Shown piece by piece: positions 25,405 through 34,193 of a DNA stretch of 64,000 bases. The translations under genes and the position numbers were made by a program. The notes beneath the pieces were generated by a model. The model was not told the origin of the DNA and searched no databases. It saw only the letters and a program-made list of their open reading frames with translations. The first letter of the stretch is position 1; every line of letters starts with the position of its first letter. Source of the stretch: Pseudoduganella lurida (GTDB lineage: Bacteria > Pseudomonadota > Gammaproteobacteria > Burkholderiales > Burkholderiaceae_D); NCBI RefSeq assembly GCF_007830455.1, contig NZ_VLLB01000012.1:108212-172211 (forward strand). The letters run 5' to 3'.

Positions 25405-26184
25405 TCAACCGCACTTCGTGAAGTCGGGTTTGCGCTTTTCGAAGAATGCGGCAAACGCCTCCTGCGCCTCGGCACCCTGCAGCATCTCGGCAAACAGGCG
25501 GCTTTCGGTGGCAATCGCTTCTTCCAGCTGGGCCTTGCGCGAGGCGGTCATCAGGCGCTTCGTCGTGCGGATCGAGTTGGCGGGCAGCGCGGCCAGTTTG
25601 GCGGCCTGCGCGCGCGCATGCGTCAGCAGCTCGATCGGCGCCACGACCTTCGAGACGATGCCCATGTCGTAGGCTTCCTGCGCCGTGAACGGCTCGCCCA
25701 GCATCAGCTTCTCGGCCGCGCGGGCATGGCCGCCGGCCACCGGCATCAGCAGCGACGAACCGAACTCCGGGCACAGGCCCAGCTGCGTGAACGGCACGGA
25801 GAACTTGGTGCTGTCGCTGGCGTAGACCAGGTCGCAGTGCATCAGCAGCGTGGTGCCGATGCCGATCGCCAGGCCGCCGACGGCTGCGACGACGGGCTTG
25901 GCGGAACCGGACAGCGCGCGCATGAACTGGAACACGGGGCGGTCGCCGAACGCCACGCCGTCGTTGGCGCGCGTGGTCTTCATGAAGTCTTCCAGGTCGT
26001 TCCCGGCCGTGAAGAGCTCGGGCTGGCCGGCGATCAGGATGGAGCGTACTTCGTTGTCCGTCTGCGCTGCGTTCAGTGCATCGGCGAGCGTCTGGTACAT
26101 CGCGGACGTGATCGCGTTCTTGCGTTCGGGGCGCTTGAATTCCAGCGTGAGGATGCCGGCGGCCTTGCTGACGAGGATGTCCAT
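25405..26184 (-). CDS. Enoyl-CoA hydratase/isomerase family protein
   Basis: A 259-residue crotonase-fold protein: FKRPERKNAITSAMY near 17-31, the first oxyanion-hole loop GQPELFTAGNDLEDF near 53-67, and AAVGGLAIGIGTTLLMHCDLVYAS near 101-124 for the second. CPEFGSSLLMP near 140 carries one acidic residue where hydratases have Glu. The ATG at 26184 has ACAGGAGACAAT upstream; the frame continues further upstream but without a ribosome site. It is the last gene of the fad operon and would hydrate or isomerise enoyl-CoA, supplementing the multifunctional enzyme upstream. Confidence 0.9.
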   Translation of the reverse strand: MDILVSKAAGILTLEFKRPERKNAITSAMYQTLADALNAAQTDNEVRSILIAGQPELFTAGNDLEDFMKTTRANDGVAFGDRPVFQFMRALSGSAKPVVAAVGGLAIGIGTTLLMHCDLVYASDSTKFSVPFTQLGLCPEFGSSLLMPVAGGHARAAEKLMLGEPFTAQEAYDMGIVSKVVAPIELLTHARAQAAKLAALPANSIRTTKRLMTASRKAQLEEAIATESRLFAEMLQGAEAQEAFAAFFEKRKPDFTKCG

Positions 26185-26260
26185 ATTGTCTCCTGTTGTA
26201 AATGATGAAGGGCGCCGGGATGTGACTCCGCGGCGCCCTCCTGTTCGCTGCTGCGTAAAG

Positions 26261-27457
26261 TTACACGCGTTCGATGATGCCCGCGGCGCCCATGCCGGCA
26301 CCCACGCACATCGTGACCATGCCGTACTTCAGGTTGTTACGGCGCAGTGCGTGCACGACGGTCGCGGCGCGGATGGCACCGGTGGCGCCCAGCGGGTGGC
26401 CCAGCGCGATGGCGCCGCCCAGCGGGTTGACCTTGGTCGTGTCCAGGCCCAGGTCGCGGATCACGGCCAGCGCCTGTGCGGCGAAGGCTTCGTTCAGCTC
26501 GATCCAGTCCAGCTGGTCCTGCGTGATGCCGGCGGCGGCCAGCGCGGCGGGGATCGCCACCTTCGGACCGATGCCCATGATTTCCGGCGGCACGCCGCGC
26601 ACGGCGAACGACGAGAATTTGGCCAGCGGCGTCAGGTTGTGCTCGCGCAGGATCTTCTCGGAGACGACGATCAGCGCGCCCGCGCCATCGGACATCTGCG
26701 ACGACGTGGCCGCCGTCACGGTGCCCTTGGCGGCGAAGACGGGCTTCAGCTTGGCCATCGATTCCATCGACGCATCGGCACGCGGGCCTTCGTCGGTGTC
26801 CACGGTGCGCTTGCTGACCTTGATCTCGCCGGTGCGCAGGTCCGGCGTGCGGGTGACGATTTCCACCGGCGTGATCTCGTCCTTGAAGTGGCCGGCCTGC
26901 TGGGCGGCGATGGCGCGGCGGTGCGACTCGAGGCCGAACGCATCCTGGTCTTCGCGCGAGATCTTCCACTGCGTGGCGACCTTCTCGGCCGTCAGGCCCA
27001 TGCCGTAGGCCAGGCCCACGTTCTCGTCCTTGAACGTTTCCATGTTGATGGACGGGTGGTGGCCCATCATCGGCACCATCGACATCGATTCGATGCCGCC
27101 GGCGATCATCACATCGGCTTCGCCGACGCGGATGCGGTCCGCCGCCATCGCCAGCGCGGTGATGCCGGAGGCGCAGTAGCGGTTGACGGTCACGCCGCCC
27201 ACCGTGTTCGGCAGGCCGGCCAGGATCACCGAGTTGCGGGCGATGTTGAAGCCCTGCTCCGCTTCCGGGAACGAGCAGCCGATGATCGCATCGACGATCA
27301 GTGCCGGGTCCAGGTTCGGTACCGCGGCCATGGCACCGCGCAGGGCGTGCACCAGCAGGTCGTCCGGACGGGTCTTGTTGAACATGCCGCGCGGCGCCTT
27401 GCCGATCGGGGTGCGGGTGGCGGCGACGATGTAGGCGTCTTGAAGTTGTTTGCTCAT
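26261..27457 (-). CDS. fadA: Acetyl-CoA acyltransferase (3-ketoacyl-CoA thiolase)
   Basis: 398-residue thiolase that cleaves 3-ketoacyl-CoA with CoA in the last step of beta-oxidation. Active-site Cys95 lies in VNRYCASGIT; the other catalytic parts are NEAFAAQ, GGAIALGHPLGATG near 345-358 and the C-terminal CVGAGMGAAGI (Cys near 384). GGIESMSMVPM near 120 is the usual thiolase signature. It is encoded directly after the multifunctional enzyme (13-base gap), in the order fadE-fadN-fadA known from Bacillus subtilis and many betaproteobacteria. Confidence 0.95.
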   Translation of the reverse strand: MSKQLQDAYIVAATRTPIGKAPRGMFNKTRPDDLLVHALRGAMAAVPNLDPALIVDAIIGCSFPEAEQGFNIARNSVILAGLPNTVGGVTVNRYCASGITALAMAADRIRVGEADVMIAGGIESMSMVPMMGHHPSINMETFKDENVGLAYGMGLTAEKVATQWKISREDQDAFGLESHRRAIAAQQAGHFKDEITPVEIVTRTPDLRTGEIKVSKRTVDTDEGPRADASMESMAKLKPVFAAKGTVTAATSSQMSDGAGALIVVSEKILREHNLTPLAKFSSFAVRGVPPEIMGIGPKVAIPAALAAAGITQDQLDWIELNEAFAAQALAVIRDLGLDTTKVNPLGGAIALGHPLGATGAIRAATVVHALRRNNLKYGMVTMCVGAGMGAAGIIERV

Positions 27458-27470
27458 GTTGTTTTCCTAA

Positions 27471-29870
27471 TCAGTTGCGCACTGGTTTGCCGGTCTGCAG
27501 CATGCCCATGATGCGTTCCTGCGTCTTCGGATGGTTCAGCAGCTCGAGGAAGGCTTTACGTTCCATGTCCAGCAGCCACTGTTCGGAAACCACGCTGCCC
27601 TGGTCGATATCGCCGCCGGAGACGATCTCCGCGATCATGTCGCCCAGCTTGTAGTCGTGCGCGGAGATGAAGCCGCCGTCGCGCATGTTGACCAGCTGGC
27701 CGCGGATCGTGCCCCAGCCGTAGCGGCCCGTCACGGTCACGGGACGCTGCAGCGGTGCGCGGTAGCCCGCATCGAACATGGCGCGCGCAGTCACCTTGGC
27801 CACGTGCAGCAGTTCATACGGGTTGAAGACGATGATGTCGTCTTCCTTCAGGTAGCCCATCGCTTTTGCTTCCAGCGCGGACTTCGACACGTTCGCGGTG
27901 GCCGCATTGGTGAAGCCCACCTTCAGGAATTGCAGGATGTCGTTGCCCTTCGCTTCCCTGGCGGCGCGCACGGCCGCTTCCTTCAGGCCGCCGCCGGCCG
28001 GGATCAGGCCCACGCCCACTTCCACCAGGCCGATGTAGGTTTCGATCGATGCGACACGGCGCGACGCATGCAGCGCCATTTCGCAGCCGCCGCCCAGCGC
28101 CAGGCCTGCCACGGCAGCCACCACCGGCACGTTCGAATACTTCATGGCCATGAACGTATCCTGCAGGTCGCGGATCAGCGGTTCCAGTGCCTTCGCGCCG
28201 CCGGCCATGAAGGCCGGCAGGGCCGATTGCAGGTCGGCGCCGGCCGAGAATGCGCCGCCATCGGCAGCATCCGTGCCCCAGATCACCAGACCCTTGTAGT
28301 TCGCTTCCGCTTCCTTCAGGCCGCGTTTCAGGCCGTCGATGACGCCCTGGCCGATCACGTGCAGCTTCGTCTTCAGCGAGATCACCAGCACGTCGTCGCC
28401 GCCATGCCACAGGCGCACGGAGTCGTCCTCGAACACGGTGGTGCCGGCCTTGGCCGGGTCGGCATCGCCGGAACCCAGCACCGGGGCGCGGAACGCCTGG
28501 CGGTTGTACACCTCCAGCGTGGAGCGCGGCACGTAGGTGCCGGACTTGGCCGAGTACGAACCTTCCGGCGTGTGCACGCCTTTCTCGGCGAGCTTCTCGT
28601 CGAAGACCCAGGCCGGCAGCGGCGCATCCGTCAGCGCTTTACCGGCATCGATGTCTTCCTTGACCCACTCGGCGATCTGCTTCCAGCCGGCGGCCTGCCA
28701 CGTTTCGAACGGGCCCACTTTCCAGCCGAAGCCCCAGCGCATCGCGAAGTCCACGTCACGTGCGTTGTCGGCGATCGTGTCCAGGTGGTAGGCGATGTAG
28801 TGGAACGCGTCGCGGAAGATCGCCCACAGGAACTGGCCCTGCGGGTTGGTCGATTCGCGCAGCGCCTTGAACTTCTTGACCGGGTCCTTTTCCTTCAGGA
28901 TGCGGGCGATGATGTCCGCTGCCTTGCCACCGCCGGCCACGTATTCGCCGCTGGCGAAGTCGAGGCGCTGGATGTCCTTGCCGACCTTCTTGTAGAAGCC
29001 GCCGCCCGTCTTCTGGCCCAGCGCGCCCTTTTCGATCAGCTTCGCCAGCACGTCCGGCGTTTTGTACACGCTGAAGAACGGGTCGTCCTTCAGGTTGTCC
29101 TGCATCGTCTTGATCACATGGCCCATCGTATCCAGGCCCACCACGTCCGCGGTGCGGAACGTGCCGGACTTGGCGCGGCCCAGCTTCGCGCCTGTAAGGT
29201 CATCGACCACGTCGACCGACAGCCCGAACTTCTCGGCTTCGTGGATCGTGGCCAGCATGCCGAAGATGCCGACGCGGTTGGCGATGAAGTTCGGCGTGTC
29301 CTTCGCACGCACGACACCCTTGCCCAGCGCGGACGTCAGGAACGTCTCCAGCTGGTCGAGAATCTCGGGGCGCGTGGCTTCGGTCGGGATCAGTTCCACC
29401 AGGTGCATGTAGCGCGGCGGATTGAAGAAGTGCACGCCGCAGAAGCGCGCCTTCAGGTCCGCGTCGAAGCCCTGCGCCAGCTGCTCGATCGGCAGGCCGG
29501 ACGTGTTCGATGCGAAGATCGCGTTGGCGCCGATGTGCGGGGCGACCTTCTTGTACAGGTCGTGCTTCCAGTCCAGGCGCTCGGCGATCGCTTCGATGAT
29601 CAGGTCGCAGTCGGCCAGCTGGTCAAGGTTGTCTTCGTAGTTGGCGACCTGGATCAGCGCGGCATCTTCCTTGTCGCCCAGCGGGGCCGGCGACAGTTTT
29701 TTCAGGCCTTCGATGGCCTTCAGCACGATGCCGTTCTTCGGCGTGCCCTCTTTCCCAGGCAGGTCGAACAGCACGACCTGCACCTTGGCGTTCACGCAGT
29801 GGGCGGCGATCTGCGCGCCCATCACGCCGGCGCCCAGCACGGCGACTTTTTTGACGGTGAAATTACTCAT
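27471..29870 (-). CDS. fadN: 3-hydroxyacyl-CoA dehydrogenase / enoyl-CoA hydratase, FadN type
   Basis: 799-residue two-function enzyme of beta-oxidation. The dehydrogenase half comes first: NAD fold VAVLGAGVMGAQIAAHCVNAK near 9-28, then ASNTSGLPIEQLAQGF, RFCGVHFFNPPRYMHLVELIP and TPNFIANRVG. A crotonase-type hydratase half follows from about 480 (SAGADLQSALPAFM, ALGGGCEMALHASRRVAS, VGVGLIPAGGGLKEAAVRA). The order is the reverse of FadB/FadJ, where the hydratase is N-terminal, and matches FadN. It lies between fadE and fadA on one transcript. The symbol is by domain order and neighbours. Confidence 0.93.
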   Translation of the reverse strand: MSNFTVKKVAVLGAGVMGAQIAAHCVNAKVQVVLFDLPGKEGTPKNGIVLKAIEGLKKLSPAPLGDKEDAALIQVANYEDNLDQLADCDLIIEAIAERLDWKHDLYKKVAPHIGANAIFASNTSGLPIEQLAQGFDADLKARFCGVHFFNPPRYMHLVELIPTEATRPEILDQLETFLTSALGKGVVRAKDTPNFIANRVGIFGMLATIHEAEKFGLSVDVVDDLTGAKLGRAKSGTFRTADVVGLDTMGHVIKTMQDNLKDDPFFSVYKTPDVLAKLIEKGALGQKTGGGFYKKVGKDIQRLDFASGEYVAGGGKAADIIARILKEKDPVKKFKALRESTNPQGQFLWAIFRDAFHYIAYHLDTIADNARDVDFAMRWGFGWKVGPFETWQAAGWKQIAEWVKEDIDAGKALTDAPLPAWVFDEKLAEKGVHTPEGSYSAKSGTYVPRSTLEVYNRQAFRAPVLGSGDADPAKAGTTVFEDDSVRLWHGGDDVLVISLKTKLHVIGQGVIDGLKRGLKEAEANYKGLVIWGTDAADGGAFSAGADLQSALPAFMAGGAKALEPLIRDLQDTFMAMKYSNVPVVAAVAGLALGGGCEMALHASRRVASIETYIGLVEVGVGLIPAGGGLKEAAVRAAREAKGNDILQFLKVGFTNAATANVSKSALEAKAMGYLKEDDIIVFNPYELLHVAKVTARAMFDAGYRAPLQRPVTVTGRYGWGTIRGQLVNMRDGGFISAHDYKLGDMIAEIVSGGDIDQGSVVSEQWLLDMERKAFLELLNHPKTQERIMGMLQTGKPVRN

Positions 29871-29887
29871 GTTGGTCCCTTAAACTG

Positions 29888-31678
29888 TTAGAACAGATCG
29901 GCGTCGAGCGCCATCAGGTTCGCGGCGCCGGAGCGGGCCTGGCGGATCAGCATCGCCGTTTCCGGGTACAGGCGGGCGAAGTAGAAGCGCGCGGTCTGCA
30001 GCTTCGCTTCGTAGAACTTGTCGCCAGAGTCCTGTTTCGCCAGCGCGATCTGCGCCATCTGGGCGAAGAAGTAGCTGTACACCAGGTGGCCGGCCACGCG
30101 CAGGTAAGGCACGGCGGCGGCGCCCACTTCGTCCGGATTCTGGAAGGCCTTCATGCCGATTTCCATCGTCAGCTTCGTCAGCTTGTCGCCCAGGTCGGCC
30201 AGCGGCGTGATGAACTCGGACATGGCTTCGTCGGTACCGTTGTCTTCCACGTAGGCGCGGATCTTCTCGCCGAACTTGCGCAGCTTGGCGCCGTTGTCCA
30301 TCAGGATCTTGCGGCCCAGCAGATCGAGCGACTGCACGGTGTTCGTGCCTTCGTAGATCATGTTGATGCGCGCATCGCGCACGTACTGCTCCATGCCCCA
30401 TTCGGCGATGTAGCCGTGGCCGCCGTACACCTGCATGGCTTCCGAGGTGGCGATCCAGCCGTTGTCGGTGATGAAGGCTTTCACGATCGGCGTGAGCAGC
30501 GCCACTTCGTCGGCCGCTTCCTTGCGCACTTCTTCGTCCGGGTGGTTCAGTTCACGGTCGATCTGCAGGGCCACGTAGCTGGTGAACGCGCGGCCCGCTT
30601 CGGCGTAGGCTTTCGCGGTCAGCAGCATGCGGCGCACGTCCGGATGCACGATGATCGGGTCGGCTGGCTTGTCCGGTGCCTTCACGCCCGACAGGGAGCG
30701 CATCTGCAGGCGGTCCTTGGCGTAGACCAGCGCGTTCTGGTACGCGACTTCGGTCAGGCCCAGCGACTGCATGCCCACGCCCAGGCGGGCCGCGTTCATG
30801 AACACGAACATCGCGTTCAGGCCCTTGTTCGGCTGGCCGATGATCCAGCCCTTCGCGCCGTCCAGGTTCATCTGGCAGGTGGAGTTGCCGTGGATGCCCA
30901 TCTTTTCCTCGATGGCGCCGCAGAAGATCGGGTTGCGCTCGCCGACGGAACCGTCGGCGTTCGGCAGGAACTTCGGCACCAGGAACAGCGAGATGCCCTT
31001 GGAACCTTCCGGTGCGTCCGGCACGCGGGCCAGCACCAGGTGCAGGATGTTGTCGGCCATGTCGTGCTCGCCGGCGGAGATGAAGATCTTGTTGCCGGTA
31101 ATCGTCCAGGAACCGTCGTCGTTCGGGATCGCCTTCGAGCGCAGCAGGCCCAGGTCGGTACCGCAGTGCGGTTCGGTCAGGCACATCGTGCCGGTCCATT
31201 CGCCCGAGACGAGCTTCGGCAGGTAGGTCTTCTTCTGTTCTTCCGTGCCGTGTTCCTTCAGGCACTCGTAGGCGCCGTGCGACAGGCCCGGGTACATCGT
31301 CCAGGCCTGGTTGGACGAGTTCAGCATCTCGTAGAACGAATTATTCAGCACCACCGGCAGGCCCTGGCCGCCGTATTCGGGATCGCATGCCAGCGCGGCC
31401 CAGCCGCCTTCGACATACTGTTTATACGCTTCCTTGTAGCCCTTCGGCGTGGTGACGGTCTTCGCTTCCGCGTCGTGGTGGCAGCCTTCGCGGTCGCCGG
31501 AGTGGTTCAGCGGGAACAGCACTTCCGAGGTGAATTTCGCGCCTTCCTCGAGCACTGCGTTGATGATCTCGGCATCGGTCTCGGCGTGGGCCGGCAGTTC
31601 CTTCAGGTGCTCTTCCACCTTGAGGAACTCATGCAGCACGAATTGCATATCCCGGATTGGCGCGACGTATTGACCCAT
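29888..31678 (-). CDS. fadE: Acyl-CoA dehydrogenase, long form
   Basis: 596-residue FAD enzyme making trans-2-enoyl-CoA. It has the family blocks MCLTEPHCGTDLGLLRSKA and the FAD-binding TITGNKIFISAGEHDM in the middle domain, and QVYGGHGYIAEWGMEQYVRDARINMIYEGTN with the catalytic-base region near 430-460. It also carries the extra C-terminal domain of the 590-600-residue class, as in B. subtilis FadE. The start has CAGGAGATAAAC. It is the first enzyme gene after tetR. The electron acceptor (ETF) genes are not in the window. Confidence 0.94.
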   Translation of the reverse strand: MGQYVAPIRDMQFVLHEFLKVEEHLKELPAHAETDAEIINAVLEEGAKFTSEVLFPLNHSGDREGCHHDAEAKTVTTPKGYKEAYKQYVEGGWAALACDPEYGGQGLPVVLNNSFYEMLNSSNQAWTMYPGLSHGAYECLKEHGTEEQKKTYLPKLVSGEWTGTMCLTEPHCGTDLGLLRSKAIPNDDGSWTITGNKIFISAGEHDMADNILHLVLARVPDAPEGSKGISLFLVPKFLPNADGSVGERNPIFCGAIEEKMGIHGNSTCQMNLDGAKGWIIGQPNKGLNAMFVFMNAARLGVGMQSLGLTEVAYQNALVYAKDRLQMRSLSGVKAPDKPADPIIVHPDVRRMLLTAKAYAEAGRAFTSYVALQIDRELNHPDEEVRKEAADEVALLTPIVKAFITDNGWIATSEAMQVYGGHGYIAEWGMEQYVRDARINMIYEGTNTVQSLDLLGRKILMDNGAKLRKFGEKIRAYVEDNGTDEAMSEFITPLADLGDKLTKLTMEIGMKAFQNPDEVGAAAVPYLRVAGHLVYSYFFAQMAQIALAKQDSGDKFYEAKLQTARFYFARLYPETAMLIRQARSGAANLMALDADLF

Positions 31679-31764
31679 GTTTATCTCCTGACGACTTGAA
31701 CTAAGTTATTGAACGATTCGGAAGTGACAGGCTCGTGACCTGCCGCATTGAAACTGGTGCTGCA

Positions 31765-32388
31765 TTAAGGCTGGTAATTTTCGATCAGGCGGTTGAAGCC
31801 CACGGTGGCCCGCTCGACGGCGCCGGGAATGCGCAGGAAGCGGGCATCGTGATGCACGGCCAGGATCAGGCCATACGTCTCGTACACCAGCTGCTGGGCA
31901 TCGATGCCCGCCTTCAGGTGGCCGCATTCGACGGCCTGCTCCGTGGCGCGCAGCAATGCGGCCTGCCAGGCCCCGACCATCGCCACCAGCGCCTCGCGGA
32001 TCGGGCCCGGGCGGTCGTCATACTCGACAGCGCCGCTGATGTAGATGCATCCGGAGGCGATCTCGATCGACACGCGCTTGACCCAGTGCGCGAACATCGC
32101 GCGCAGCCGCGGCAGGCCCCGTTCTTCCTTGATGCTGGGGTAGAAGACCTCCTGCTCGAAGCGGCTGTGGTAGAGCTTCAGCACTTCCAGCTGCAGGTCC
32201 TCGCGCGAACCGAAGTGCGCGAACACGCCCGATTTGCTCATGTTCATCCGGTCCGCCAGCAGGCCGATGGTCAGGCCTTCCAGCCCGTCGCGGCTGGCCA
32301 GGTCGAGTGCCACGTCCAGGATGGCAGCGCGGGTCATCTCGCCCTTGCGCATGAATTTAGTCGAGGTATTGATGGCTAGAGTACTCAC
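31765..32388 (-). CDS. TetR-family regulator of the fad operon
   Basis: 207 residues. The TetR helix-turn-helix is at about 18-65 (RAAILDVALDLASRDGLEGLTIGLLADRMNMSKSGVFAHFGSREDL), followed by an all-helical ligand domain with CIYISGAVEYDDRPGPIREAL. The same-strand fadE starts 86 bases downstream, so regulator and enzymes may be one transcript. By analogy with FadR/PsrA-type TetR repressors the ligand is probably a long-chain acyl-CoA. The palindrome at 32460-32473 near its promoter is the likely operator. Confidence 0.88.
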   Translation of the reverse strand: MSTLAINTSTKFMRKGEMTRAAILDVALDLASRDGLEGLTIGLLADRMNMSKSGVFAHFGSREDLQLEVLKLYHSRFEQEVFYPSIKEERGLPRLRAMFAHWVKRVSIEIASGCIYISGAVEYDDRPGPIREALVAMVGAWQAALLRATEQAVECGHLKAGIDAQQLVYETYGLILAVHHDARFLRIPGAVERATVGFNRLIENYQP

Positions 32389-32459
32389 TTGGGCATCCGG
32401 CTTCGGGAGAAATAGGAACCTGATTCTCGCCCGCCGCCCCTGCTTCGTGTGGAAAAAAT

Positions 32460-32473
32460 TACGAACGCTCGTA
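32460..32473. promoter_or_regulatory. Candidate TetR operator upstream of the fad operon
   Basis: TACGAACGCTCGTA is a 14-bp palindrome (12 of 14 symmetric) about 70 bp upstream of tetR. On the minus strand a GATAAT -10-like hexamer precedes it, so a bound repressor would block the promoter. The half-word GAACG recurs at 31711 before fadE. Confidence 0.5.
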
Positions 32474-32568
32474 CTATTATCCAGTGGTGGATAAATGTCA
32501 AACCTGATTGTTAGAGGTGGCGTTCTATTTTGACGAAGCGGCTTGCGCCCGCAAACGCAGGGGGCGAG

Positions 32569-32632
32569 AAAATGGGGACAGACCCCATTTTTCGAGAAAG
32601 ATTTCCAAAAAAATGGGGTCTGTCCCCATTTT
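32569..32632. repeat. Paired hairpin repeat, TGGGGACAGACCCCA type
   Basis: Two 24-base arms (32569-32592 and 32609-32632) are exact reverse complements. Each arm is itself a hairpin: AAAATGGGG, a 5-base loop, CCCCATTTT, ending in T-runs in both directions. It lies 9 bases after the hslR stop, so it can act as a tandem intrinsic terminator for the housekeeping run. The same motif follows ilvA at 61218-61280. Confidence 0.85.
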
Positions 32633-32640
32633 TCGGGAAA

Positions 32641-33024
32641 CTATTCGCCGTGATCGAGCTGGTCGCGCACGCGGCGGTCGCGCTTGGTGGGGCGGCCCTT
32701 CAGGTCGGCGGCCGGCTCGGTGAACAGCTTGCGCCGCTCCTGCTCCTTGGCGCGGCGCGCCAGCGATTCCTCGCTCTCTTCGTACAGCGTGCGGGCGATC
32801 GGGGCGCCCTGCCGCTGGTCCGAGAGGCCCACCACCAGCACATCCCATTCGTCCGAGCCGTTGTCGATGTGCAGCCGCTCGCCCAGCTTCAGCAGGCGCG
32901 CGGGTTTGATGCGGTCGCCGCCGAGCTTCACCTTGCCGCTGTCGATGGCGTCGATCGCCAGGTTGCGCGTCTTGAAGAAGCGCGCCGCCCACAGCCATTT
33001 GTCGATCCGTACACTCTCAAGCAT
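32641..33024 (-). CDS. hslR: S4-domain RNA-binding heat-shock protein 15
   Basis: 127 residues. The S4 RNA-binding domain is at about 5-65 (VRIDKWLWAARFFKTRNLAIDAIDSGKVKLGGDRIKPARLLKLGERL), followed by a basic tail rich in Arg, Lys and Glu. Hsp15 binds stalled 50S subunits with nascent chain and helps recycle them after heat shock. It overlaps the end of clsB by 8 bases and is followed by a double hairpin, so it ends the transcript. Confidence 0.9.
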   Translation of the reverse strand: MLESVRIDKWLWAARFFKTRNLAIDAIDSGKVKLGGDRIKPARLLKLGERLHIDNGSDEWDVLVVGLSDQRQGAPIARTLYEESEESLARRAKEQERRKLFTEPAADLKGRPTKRDRRVRDQLDHGE

Positions 33025-34180
33025 ATTTACCTACCGCGAAAATGCGCATCAGCGTCCGGTACACCACGTAGGCGATCTCGTAGCCGATGCGGCGGAAGCG
33101 GCCGACGTGCTCGTACTCGTGCGGGAACACTTCCACGCCTTCGGACACGGCCATCTCGATATGCTTGCGCAGATCCCTGGCAAAGGCGGCATCCTTGATC
33201 ACGACATTCGCTTCCTGGTTCAAGAACAGGCTCAACCCATCTACATTGGACGAGCCCACGGTGGCCCACTCGTCGTCGATGACGGCCACCTTGGCATGCA
33301 ACTGCGTCTTGCGGTATTCCAGCAGCCGCACGCCGGAGGCCAGCAGCTTCGGATAGAAGGAATGGGCGACGGCATCCTGCAGCCAGTGCTCGCCCACGCC
33401 GATCAGCAGCACCACGTCGACGCCGCGCTGGGCCGTCTGCGACAGCGCCCGGCGGAACTTGCGGCCCGGCGCGAAATACGGATTCGCCAGCAGCACGCTT
33501 TTCTTGGCACGCCCCAGCGCCTGCAGGTAGGCCTTCTGAATGGTATGGCGGTTGCGCAGGTTGTCGCGCACCACGAAGCCGGCCTGCACGGACGGTTCGT
33601 TGGCCGCCTTGTTGGCACGCCGGGTTTCCTTGTACAGGTGGTAGCGCTGCGCCAGCGGCATGTGCCCCAGGCGGCGCCACTGGGCGACGGCCTCGCGGTG
33701 GATCGCCGACACCAGCGGCCCCTTCACGGCCACGGCGAAGTCCCAGCGCGGCGCGCACAGCGCAATGCTGTGGTCGTAGTCGCAGAACATGTCGTCGTTG
33801 ATGTTGATGCCGCCGACAAAGGCGACGCAGCGGTCCACCACGCAGATCTTGCGGTGCGTGCGCGTGATGCCGCGCCGGAACCAGGGGTTGAAGATACGGT
33901 GCTCGACACCTGCCTCGAGCAATTGCGCATGCATGCGGTTGGAACGGGCGTTGCCAGTGCCGAACCAGTCCGTGATCACGCACACGGTGACGCCCCTCTG
34001 AGCCGCCCGCATCAGCGCGGCCAGGATTGCCTGGCCGGTCTCGTCATCGGCAAAGATATACGTTTCGAAATACACGTCGTACTGCGCGGCATCGAGCGCT
34101 TCCACCAGGGCGGGGAAGAATTCGGTACCGCAGTGCAGGAGCTTGACTTCGTTATCGGCAATGAACTCGACGGAACGCAT
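33017..34180 (-). CDS. clsB: Cardiolipin synthase B
   Basis: 387 residues with two phospholipase-D HKD motifs: THRKICVVDRCVAFVGGININDD (His109, Lys111, Asp116) and LHAKVAVIDDEWATVGSSNVDGLSL near 292-316. It makes cardiolipin from phosphatidylglycerol at the inner membrane. There is no N-terminal membrane helix, as in ClsB (YbhO). The gene order with a YbhP-like phosphodiesterase upstream (13-base gap) is the same as E. coli ybhP-clsB. Confidence 0.93.
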   Translation of the reverse strand: MRSVEFIADNEVKLLHCGTEFFPALVEALDAAQYDVYFETYIFADDETGQAILAALMRAAQRGVTVCVITDWFGTGNARSNRMHAQLLEAGVEHRIFNPWFRRGITRTHRKICVVDRCVAFVGGININDDMFCDYDHSIALCAPRWDFAVAVKGPLVSAIHREAVAQWRRLGHMPLAQRYHLYKETRRANKAANEPSVQAGFVVRDNLRNRHTIQKAYLQALGRAKKSVLLANPYFAPGRKFRRALSQTAQRGVDVVLLIGVGEHWLQDAVAHSFYPKLLASGVRLLEYRKTQLHAKVAVIDDEWATVGSSNVDGLSLFLNQEANVVIKDAAFARDLRKHIEMAVSEGVEVFPHEYEHVGRFRRIGYEIAYVVYRTLMRIFAVGKYA

Positions 34181-34193
34181 ACCTGCCAGGACG

